Origin: Siphonodentalium dalli
Taxonomy: Eukaryota; Mollusca; Scaphopoda; Gadilida; Siphonodentaliidae
DNA: 64,000 bases
Assembly (NCBI GenBank): GCA_032622095.1
Contig: CP136069.1
Coordinates: 165,966,394-166,030,393 of the forward strand
Direction: 5' to 3'
Shown here: positions 22,470 to 33,400 of the stretch, one piece after another
Layout: each line of letters starts with the position of its first letter
Numbering within the stretch: the first letter of the stretch is position 1
Notes under the pieces: model-generated
Told to the model about the DNA's origin: nothing
The model's input: the letters and a program-made list of their open reading frames with translations, nothing else
Database searches by the model: none
Made by a program: the position numbers and the translations under genes

Positions 22470-25400
22470 ATGATTAATTATTGAATGTAAAATGTAACAG
22501 GGAAATCGAAGTACAAACCCTTGCACAGTATAAAGACTAGTTACATTTCCTGAATTTGCTTCACTCTCTGGGATAATAAACCATACACATATGCCCCAAT
22601 GCTTATTATACTTAAAGGGGTACTGTACCCCAATTGTAATAAATTCCTGGTGACAATAGCTATCTAATATCAATATTATATTTTAAAATAACTAATTTGA
22701 GTCGATGATGTCTACTGAAAACCTTCCGGTTAACAGGCTATCATAAAAGTAAAATTGAATTATTTAATATAAATCAATTTATGGCTGGAGTCATAAAATG
22801 GAGAATTATGCCATTACGAGTTACCGTTCTTGAAATCTCATATGTTGGGTGACTTTTATCGACGGCCGTTCGCGAACATTATTGAGTTGCAAACAAAACA
22901 TGTTACCTGCAAAAGAAAGGCCCGCTATAACCGATTCGGAAAAAAACGAGAAAGAAACAAGATTCAAAGCGTCAAGTATTTGTATAGGGAGTGAGAATGT
23001 TCGATGAAAGTGATTGAAACTGCGAACAACGAACTTCCGGTTCTTCATGCGACCTGCGTTTTCTCCGGTGAAGGTCAAAAACATGGCGCGTAGTTTGAAA
23101 TCGTAATATTTTTGTTTCCAAGATCAATATTTTCTTCGCTAAGCAAACACTCATTTATTCAATAGGTTAGCGTGATATCTCACAAGATCAAAGAGATCAG
23201 AGAGTGTATGTAAGACTAATTTTATCTTGTACAATTTATGTACAAGAAAAATCGAATGGTATAATTGCTCAAAAATTAGCATCGAAGTATCGAATACTCT
23301 AATTTTGATAGGGGTGCTATATATACGACCCACTCAATCCATTCACGTTCAAAAACAAATGTACAAGAAAATTCGAATGTTGAATGTTGTGCCAACTTCA
23401 CGCGAATGTTGAACGAATGTTGAATGTTGTGCTAACTTCACGGACCCACTAAAAACAGCTTGTTAACAGTTTGTTCTAGATCCAATGCTTCAACGACCAG
23501 ACTAACATATATAGGAAAAGTTCTTTGGGAGTTCGTTTCATTACTAGTATTAGGCTATATCTAAAGACTCTGACAATATACGACATGCATTAAGCACAAT
23601 TATTTGAGCTTAAGCGCACATATTTGTGCTTAATCTCAAATATGTACATTTAATTACCCATCAATATAGATCTTCCCTCAAAAATAAAATAGGCTTCCCC
23701 ATGGTTGAACTTCTAATCTGTGGTGGCGGACTCTGCCAATATCAACAGGATGTGTTAGGTAATGGTTTTAATTTCCTTATTTGTGCCTAATCGTACCCAG
23801 TGTAAATGAATTAGCCTCAATGCTCGTCTCTGAATTCTAGTGAGCACTACAAATTCCATTTCTTCGAAAACATATAATATTATCGTCCGGTTTTTCCACA
23901 CGGTGGTGGTGACTTAATTTTACCTGTTGATTTGGTTAGCAGAAACACAGAGCATGTCTTTCGATGTTGAACGGGCATCAAATTTGATACTTTCGTGATT
24001 CTAACCGCTACATTTCTGCATGAAATATAAAAGTTAATTATTAATGTTCCGATCATTGTCAATTAAAAAAAATTCGGCCATTTTTCAAACATACATGTAC
24101 AGGGAAATGACAAAGTCGCCTTTATTATACCGTATTTCGAGGAAATATCTTCACAGTCAGAGTTGTGCGGATCCTGGTTGTGATCCTCGACAAATCCTAA
24201 TTATGTTTCACAGGATATTTTACACGGGATTCCCTCTACTAGTAGATGTGTATATATACATGATAGGTGGCGGATTGAGTTGAGTTGATGCGTGCGCTTT
24301 GTTCTTTCGATGACAACAAATGGACGACGATGGTTTGATTCCAGCTTTATAACATGGTAGTCATTGTCATTATTGCTTCGTAGAAATTTCAATAATAACA
24401 AAAGCTATCCTTTATGCTTCATGCGACATTTTTCACACATAATTCCCTCTATATACATAATAGGGGCGCATTGTTCGTCGAAAAGAGCAATGACACTGGA
24501 CGGGCTCTATTATAATTATAAAAATAACGTCTTTAAATGTGTATTTCTATCTGATATGCCTATATGAATACTCGCTTTGTTTATATGGATATATAAGCAG
24601 ATACCATGCAGCTGATATATTATATGGTTTAACTTCGGATAGCTGCTGTCAGTAATCAAACGCATTCACATAAACGGCCGACATCTGTTTGGTTGGCATT
24701 CTGCAAAAATTTGAAAACGGTGGTAACGTATCATGTTGTAACGTATATTGATGTCGTACGTAATGAATTTTTGGCAATATGGCGACTGCGCAGGACCCTC
24801 CAATGTTAATTGTTTACCATAATTATTCATGGCAATCGCATCCATTCACTCAAAGTTACAAACATTCAGGATATAGCCATTTACACACTGGTTCCAGGTA
24901 ACGTATCTTGTTTCTTACAATCGTAACACTAATCTTCCCAAACATATAGGCCTATGTGGCTGTCTTCTTGTATTCTGTCTGAACTGAATGTGGTACTGTA
25001 TATCAAAGTCAACAATGGATATGTGTGGATATCACCGTAGCACGTGGCGCAAATTTCTTCAGGATTTCGACCACTCTTTTATGGTAACGTAGGCAATGAA
25101 CCAATGAACATTTCTACATCGATGCCGCACGACAACAAAATATTATTTCACATATTCTCTGCCATAGTATTTCCATCTGGGGGATATGATGGTAAATTTA
25201 ACCACAACCAGGACATGCAGGACAATCGCAATAAAAACTTCGGTAGGTTCTGTGCAATTTTATTATAAATCCTAAACTTTGCTAAAGCCATGTACAAGGA
25301 TAAAATGGTACCGGTATTTTCATATCCATGCATTTAGCACCTCTTATTGTGCGACGGACCTATATGCATGGAGCTGATGTTGTTTTATTTTGTATTGTCG

Positions 25401-25720
25401 GATGCTGTGAATGTCAAACAAAGTCATTGGGAGGAAAATCGTCTTTTTAAAACCCAATTTCTGGACATGGACACGTTTCTGTCGGATTTTGGCCATTATT
25501 TCAGAGTGGCCATTATTTCAGAATGGCCCAAAAATCCAACAATCGAGTAACTTGCAACTTCCTGAAGATTCTAAATCCTTCATTCTGTATACACTGGTGC
25601 TGAAATATCTTAAATATCTTCGGAGAATCAGGGTTTGACTCGGAGAATCAGAGTTTGGTCTTCGGAAAATCAGTATGTACATATATATGCCTATAATTAT
25701 GTTGCTTACCAAAGTCGGTT
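22470..25720. other. Unassigned 3.2-kb stretch
   Basis: Mostly AT-rich DNA with scattered short frames. A small palindrome AAGGGGTACTGTACCCC occurs near 22615 and a short AATGTTGAATGTTGTG repeat near 23380-23440. No exon could be supported. Confidence 0.35.
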
Positions 25721-25722
25721 AC

Positions 25723-25890
25723 CTTTGTTGACGAGGGCGATCTTGATTGCTCTCTTTGATCATAGAATGTGTTGTAAAGATATTGCGAATAAGCTGCTCG
25801 TTTCTCTTTCGTACGAGTCTTCAATATCCCTCTTTCGTAAAGATATTTTCGAACAATAGCTCTCATGGGTTCATCTCGACAGTCTTTCAT
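25723..25890 (-). CDS. Possible first coding exon of an unknown - strand gene
   Basis: An ATG at 25890 (- strand) starts 56 codons that end at ACAAAG|GTAACC, a good donor. The peptide is basic and hydrophilic (EPMRAIVRKYLYERGILKTR, then KEKRAAYSQYLYNTFYDQRE) and not repetitive. It would be transcribed away from SLC38A9, with 1.4 kb between the two starts. No downstream exon was identified to the left. The product is unknown. Confidence 0.35.
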
Positions 25891-26489
25891 TGTTCTTGAC
25901 TTCGTTCAAAGATGACGTGCGCTGCTAAACGATTTTCCGTTATAAATATAAGACTGACGTTTTTGACGTTACTGACGTTTCGCGTGTGTACTCATAGGCC
26001 AATGGACAATATGTATAAATAACGTTCGTTGACCAGTAAGCCTATTATAAAGGTAATAAACTCACAAAGGTATATACAAAATATATGGAAATTGGAAGCT
26101 GCCACGTTCCATTCATGGAACTCATGTTAGAGTCAATTATGGACCTATATATACTCCCCCATATTCCTATAGTAGGCATATATATAGGCCTTATTATAAT
26201 GCCCTATAGACGATCAATGCCATTCAATGGACAATTTAATGATTCCAGACAATAAATCAAAGCTGAACAGTACTCAAGATATGGGCACATGGGTGTATAG
26301 ACCCAGCACGGTCGCACCAAAATGGGTACTCACTAGCCTACTCAGTGCATATATAGGACCACGTTAATATGTTGCTCCAAACTCGACTTCTAACCAATTG
26401 TTCTATATCTTTCAAAAATCAATTTAGCTATGTTTCACATATGTATGACTAAGTCATCAAATAACATCAATTAATCAAGGCCGTGGCTA

Positions 26490-27047
26490 CAGAGCGGTAT
26501 ACCGTTCTTTAGTACCAAACGCTAAAGAGCGGTATACCGTTCTTTAGCTATATGGGCCTGACACGCTAAAGAACGGTATACTGTATCCCGCTCTTTAAAT
26601 AGCGTTTGGTGCTAAAGAGCGGTATACCGCTCTTTAGTACCGAACGCTAAAGAGTGGTATACCACTCTTCAGCTATATGGCCCTGATACGATAAAGAACG
26701 GTATATCGCTCTTTAGCGGTTGGTACTAAAGAACGGTATACCGCTCTTCAGCGTTGCATGGCGCTGAAGAACGGTATACTGCTATGCACGTGACAAACGC
26801 CAAAGAACGGTGTACCTGTCATATACTAAAGAGTGGTGTACACCGGTATATACCGATATTTAGCTATAGGCCCTACATGGTCCTGGCGCGATAACGAACG
26901 GTCTTACATTACCATCCGTACTGCTTGATCGTTAGTGTCCGGCTATAAAGAGCGGTATACCGCTCTTTAAATAGCCCTCATCGTTAAAGAGCGGTATACC
27001 GTTTTTTAGCCCTCAGTGCTAAAGAGCGGTATACCGCTCTTTACTAC
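26490..27047. repeat. Swarm of GGTATACC-centred palindromes upstream of SLC38A9
   Basis: About 13 copies of AAGAGCGGTATACCGCTCTT and variants (AAGAACGG.., AAGAGTGG..), often bordered by GCTAA/TTAGC, spaced irregularly by 15-45 bp. Several are perfect inverted repeats. Some variants keep complementarity on both arms (AGAGTGGTATACCACTCT), which suggests paired change. The cluster ends 238 bp before the SLC38A9 start codon. Confidence 0.9.
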
Positions 27048-27273
27048 TTTAGCCACTTCGATTAATCAACCAGCCTGGCATAATTATGACTAAATTAATC
27101 ACTATCCTGTGCTCCTGAGAAAAGTCTACACTTACCGGAAATTGTATACGGTCAATGTAGAGCACCGGCTACTATACTCTTAAAAAATACGGAGGAGGTA
27201 ACCAACTGGGTTTGTTTTGGACTTTCGTCTTGTGGGTCGTCGGGGTAACTTTTTGGCATTTAAAGTTTAATTA

Positions 27274-27297
27274 ATGCTCTTTTTATGGGCAGTGTAG
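27274..27297 (+). promoter_or_regulatory. Overlapping upstream ORF at SLC38A9 start
   Basis: ATG at 27274 opens seven codons and stops at TAG 27295-27297, overlapping the SLC38A9 ATG at 27285 in another frame. Both starts lack a purine at -3; the main start has G at +4. If the transcript starts upstream, this uORF could lower initiation at the main start. The transcription start is not known. Confidence 0.3.
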
Positions 27298-27481
27298 GCG
27301 AAAACGATGAACGAAAACCTCTGCTACAAGATTCTCACAACGAGAAGTATGAGAATAAACCCGGAATTCCAAGACGAACGGGTTTGCATTCGACGATTTC
27401 TGAGGAGGAATCTGCCAGTGCCAATGACAATCATATTCATAATGCCGAAAAGTCGGAAAACGATGGCGATGGAAGTCAGAA
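27285..27481 (+). CDS. SLC38A9: SLC38A9 exon 1 (cytosolic N-terminus)
   Basis: ATG at 27285 opens 65 codons plus 2 nt, ending at AGAA|GTAAGC. The outgoing phase 2 matches the single leading base of exon 2. The peptide is hydrophilic and acidic, as expected of the cytosolic tail, and carries the ExxxLL sorting motif ERKPLL. No family-specific homology can be claimed for this exon alone; the link rests on phase, orientation, position and the sorting motif. A seven-codon upstream ORF (27274-27297) overlaps the start in another frame. Confidence 0.7.
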
Positions 27482-30400
27482 GTAAGCGAATATGCTGTAA
27501 CCACAGTTGTTGGAAACTTGTCAAAAAACCCGAAAAGAGATGTCACCACCACTACTTATTAATATAATTGACAAGTAGGGAAAGCTACTGAGCCCACCCA
27601 TCTAGCTCCCATCAAACCATAGACCCAGTTGAGTCACATACATGATTTACACATGTATGAGACTCAGATTGGGTCAGATCATGCTTTATTACCCACTTCT
27701 ACAAAATGTTGTATTATACTTTCAACAAGTTGTAGAAATATATTGGTGATATGAAGTAACCCTAAAAGTTGAGAGGAAGACAATGCTTGATAAAATTCAG
27801 TCTAATATTCCTGAATTTAATAACTACAGCGATGATGAAAAAGTTACTTTCATATTAAGTCCAAATGAAGTTGACACATCCATAAAGAAAATATGTATGA
27901 TGCATTGATGGGAGTTTATAAAATGTATAAAAAAAAGGAATGAGCTTGCGAACTGAAACCTGCTATTGGGATGGTATCAAAATATAACAAAATATAGGCA
28001 AACATGTACTTAATATCAGTAAGATCCACCAAACCTCTATTCTATTGTAGAACCTACAATTTCACTTTATGTACTTGAATGTATACATGTATTGATGTAA
28101 ATGTCCTTTTGTTATGTTCTTTATATGTGTTGGTAATAATCTAATATTGGATTCTATACCAAATAAACAATTTGAATTTGAATTTCTGATGCTCATACCT
28201 TTTCTAATTACAGGCGACAAAGGACTCCTGGTCGCAGATTCTGCTTGGTTCTCTTATTATGGTGACAATAAAGACAAGATTCCACCAAAAGTTCTGAAAT
28301 CCGCGCCTTCATGAGCTAAAATAAAGACTTTTGTCATTTGTGCAAAAGAAATTGTTGTCTGTCTGTTTACGGAAGCGATATTTCACCACATGTTAATGCT
28401 GTTTGTCATGCGCAGTTCAATGTTTCATGATGGTCAATAAAACGTGTACTCCACCCCGAAGACGACTGTTGGAAATGTGTACTTGGAAGATATTATGGAA
28501 AAACTAAATTCTTTTGCTAAATGTTATGCTACTATGCCAATATATTACATATGTAATAAAAATATTACCGAAAAATTATCAACATATACTTTTTAATAGA
28601 ATTGTTGCATCGAAAATATACTATTTAAAAAGTGTACTCCAAGCCAGAATGAGAAAAAGTGTAGCCGAGTTAGATCATGCTTTATTACCCACTTCTACAA
28701 AATGTTGTATTATACTTTCAACAAGTTGTAGAAATATATTGGTGATATGAAGTAATTATTTTATTCAGTGAAACATAATCAGTTCTCACATTTGTCATGG
28801 TGTCAAAAAATGACATACTCCGGCCCTGACGCCGACTCGGGGAAATTGTGTGTATACCGGTACCGGTACTCGGAAGATATATGGTATAATTGCATCACTA
28901 TACGGTATATATACTTATACCATTGTTAACTTCATTAAAAGTTGAACAAAACAATCATTCTCCTATTATAATAAAGTGTACATCGAAATAGCATTAAAAA
29001 GTGTAGGCCTACTGCCCTACTCCGGATCCGACTCATACATTTGGCCAATATCGGGGTTTTTTTTTTTCATTCAGTGTCTATTTGTTCAGTTTAATTACGG
29101 TACCTACTCTCGTCCTGTATCTGGGATTGGGATAAGCAGACTTCATGGTAGCCGTTTTGTTATAGTTTTCTTTGTCCTGGTTTTCCCCCTGCACTAACAG
29201 CTACAAACTTGCACCATCATCTGGTCGTCCGTTGTTCGCACAGTAGTGAAACAAACGCTATTTATTTATACCATATCAGGAATAGACTCACACGGAATGC
29301 TCTTTTCCAAAAGCAAATATTTTTAGGTGTAACATGTTTTCATATTAGCGAAACAAACGCTAATTATAATAACCTATTTAGTGACACTTTAGTGATAATA
29401 TATCGCCATTTTATTGTTCATAAATAGGCCTAACAAGTTTTGAGACTTTTTTTTACCATACAGTTTCAAGACTGGTTTATAGCATTAGTCTGTTGCAGTA
29501 AATCGATTCTGATAACTAAAGCTTATTTTGAACAAATGTTGTTATTGTATATATATACGCAATAGGCACACGAAAGCAAACCTTATGGGTGTTAGAATAC
29601 AAACACAGTTCGCGCAGCTATCAATGCGCGACGATGTGATTGTCATTTTTGACACCATGCATGACAAATGTGAGAACTGATTATGTTTCACTGAATAAAA
29701 TAATTACTTCATATCACCAATATATTTCTACAACTTGTTGAAAGTATAATACAACATTTTGTAGAAGTGGGTAATAAAGCATGATCTAACTCGGCTACAC
29801 TTTTTCTCATTCTGGCTTGGAGTACACGTTTTAAATAGTATATTTTCGAAGCAACAATTCTATTAAAAAGTATATGTTGATAATTTTTCGGTAATATTTT
29901 TATTACATATGTAATAAATTGGCATAGTAGCATAACATTTAGCAAAAGAATTTAGTTTTTCCATAATATCTTCCAAGTACACATTTCCAACAGTCGTCTT
30001 CGGGGTGGAGTACACGTTTTATTGACCATCATGAAACATTGAACTGCGCATGACAAACAGCATTAACATGTGGTGAAATATCGCTTCCGTAAACAGACAG
30101 ACAACAATTTCTTTTGCACAAATGACAAAAGTCTTTATTTTAGCTCATGAAGGCACGGATTTCGGAACTTTTGGTGGAATCTTGTCTTTATTGTCACCAT
30201 AATAAGAGAACCAAGCAGAATCTGCGACCAGGAGTCCTTTGTCGCCTGTAATTAGAAAAGGTATGAGCATCAGATCCGGCCACTACTGACCCAATCTGAA
30301 GCTCTAAAGAGTGTAAATCTTTAGAGCTTCCCTGGAGCTAATCAAACCATGTCACCGCTCGTTTCGTGTTCAATTGCATCAATAAAAACATTAATTTCAG

Positions 30401-33400
30401 AAAAGTACCACATCCTAGTTAGTAATAAAACATATATTTTTTTTCATGTTTACCGTAAGTGCAGTAGAAAATTATCACTTTATAATTAATTTTATCGTAT
30501 ACAATTAACATCCGAAAACAACTGTGCAACTGTGGGCTGCCGATTCCACGACACGGCACGAGTCGCCATCCGAGAGTCATTCGTCAAGGGCAGATAATTT
30601 CAAATGCTATTATCTGCGCTTGACTCTCGGATGGCGACTCGTGGAATCAGCGAGCCGCTGTTGTTTGGGAAGTTGTATACGATAAAAGTAATTATAAAGT
30701 GATAATTTTCTACTGCACTTAATACGGTAAACATGAAAAGAAATATATGTTTTATTACTAGGATGTGCTACTTTTCTGAAATTATGTTTTTATTGATGCA
30801 ATTTAACAAGAAACGAGCGGTGACATGGTTTGATGGGAGATGGGTGGGCTCAGTAAGATTTGGGTAAAAAACAACAAAAGTGAGCACTTTATGCTTTTTC
30901 ACATCTCTTAATAAATATTCAAATAAAATGGTAAGCCACAGCCTGGTAGAACGTGATCTTACCATGCCGATGTTATAAATATTATCAGGGTCTTACGCCA
31001 GTTACGGATTCTTATGTTTATAGATATTTTTTTTTTGCGACATCAAACGTAATTTTTTGTGCGTAAATAAATGTTAGTGACTTTTTGCCATGTGTTTTTG
31101 GGGCTGCTCCAACTGGCCGATACAATATTCCACAAATAAAGGTAAATACATAGGAAAGAGCTTAATTGGATGTTTTGATTGGCATGTTAAACTCTAGAGC
31201 TGCACCGCACTGCATTTCTGATTTGCTGAGCTTTGTATTAGCCAGTCGGAGCATCCTATCATAACACGCCTCTTTGTAATCTTTAAATGAGATCTCCCGC
31301 ACTGCATCTCTCTATTATGCAACGCCATTATGAAATTCAGATTGTAAAAATAATTGAGTCTAAAATCTGCTTTTTAACCAATTTTGAAAATATGCCAAAA
31401 ATGGGGGCCCGAAATCTGAAAAGCGACCCAATTATTCAGCTACAAAAATGTCCATAACTCAAAAAGTGTTTGACGAATCTGAAAAAAGGTTTTCAGTTCT
31501 GTGACCGGCATGGGGAGATCTACAAAATAAGCACAACTTTGGAAAGATTAGATCAATTTGAAATTTTCAAGAACATCCCTACATTAGTGGACTACGACTA
31601 GTCAACACCTACTATATATAGAACGATTAAAATCCCACACAGGATTATCAAAATATTTTCTTAGACATCAAGGATTTGTCCATTTTATTGTTGGAATGCG
31701 TATTTCACAGCTGTTTGTCATCGTAAATTTATCATTATATTTATCAATGTTGACAGCCTAATGACAGGTAAGTACATCATGAACATCAATCATATGATAT
31801 AATATTGGGGTAAACTTCAGCATTGAAGTATAAATGTTCGCGTGAGTTCCCGACAAAGTTACGGTCATAAATACTGCAGAGAGACTTCGATATAGCTGGA
31901 TGCAGCCAGCTTCCTAACTCTGGGCGCATACACAGTCTGTCTTGTGCTCGACGATATCACAGCTGCGAATTTTTACATGTATGTGCTAAAATTCTGACCA
32001 AAGTTGTCTGTCGAAGGATTCTTCTAGAAGTAGGGTCTTGTTTATTCCACGAACCTCAAACTGGAAACTTTGGTCAGAATGTTATAGAAAACTACTAAGT
32101 ATTTCCAAACGAATAAGGTATCAACTTGTTTTAAAAATAAACTAACATATATGCTAGTAACAGTCAAAATGCTATGTTTTGGGTCAATTCCTCATATATT
32201 ATGTTTTTGTGCATTTATAAATTTTGAGTGTGTGGCACTCACCAACCTCGAAACCATGTGATTCCCCCCACCATGGTATCGATTAGCAACAATGATTACA
32301 ACTTTATATAAAGTTTCTCACCGCTGAATTATGTATCACAGCATGAAAGCATGAACACGGAATGTCGTAATTGTATCTATGTATATTGCGATGACAACTT
32401 GTGATGCTATAACAGGCTAGATTCATCGATCATTGACAACCGGAAAAACACATTTTCACATAACTGAAAATTAATTTTTTTTAGCGTCAAATCAGTTTTT
32501 AGGTCCTCTGGCACAACTGAGAAAAAAAATGAAAACCCCCCCCAAAAAATGCCATTCTCTGGAACAATGACAATTACTAGTATATTGTTCCAATGAGACA
32601 TCAGAAGTGTCCCGCTATCCCTCGCATGATGACTGAATATCTAGACCAGCAACATGTTTTTTTTTAAATACCGTTAGAATATTGCATGCAGCAATGATTG
32701 TTACCAATTAAACTTTTAATCTATACCTTTCTGAGAAATATGGCGATTAGTCGACTAGGAGATTGCTATTAAATCGATTATTGCTGAAATTCTAGTCGAC
32801 GTTGTCTAACCGTTCCAACACTGGAGCGGAGTTACGAAATTCGCCCAGTACGTGTTTTTCAAATTTTGACTGAGAATATTTTGCTTCTGTGGACATTATT
32901 TTCAGGTTTGATTATGCACTGGTATGTTTTGTCCAAAAGATTTGAACAGAACGTACATTGATAGATTTGGACAGAACATACTTTGAAAGATTTGGACAGA
33001 GCTTTAATTGATGGTGTCATTAATTTTGTTCAATTTTTAGAGTATTACAAAAGACTTGCTTTGCTTCACTTTGTGGCATCAAACAGAATAGGTAGAATCT
33101 CTAATATATAGCTCAGAATTAACTGATTTCTTATTATGAAAGTCTTTGCATGTATATGTACTTTGAAGTAATCCTATGTTTTTGTAATATTTTAGACGAA
33201 CTATGAAGCTTGAGAACCGGGTATATGGAACAAATGCAGCAAGAAGATTGGCATCTGCATTAGATTCATCAAGCAGGAGAAGTGGTCTGATAGATGACTC
33301 CCTCCGAGTAAGGTGAGAAATATTCATTTACATTGTATATTTTCATTTTTAGTATAGTTTTACATCTTAATTTGGTGACCTACAAATGAATAAGTGGGAG

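Noticed and set aside
27482-28313. Joining SLC38A9 exon 1 to the exon-like segment at 28215
   Set aside because: Phase 2 into that segment gives a shifted frame with an early stop, whereas joining to 33196 keeps frame and leads into the conserved protein.
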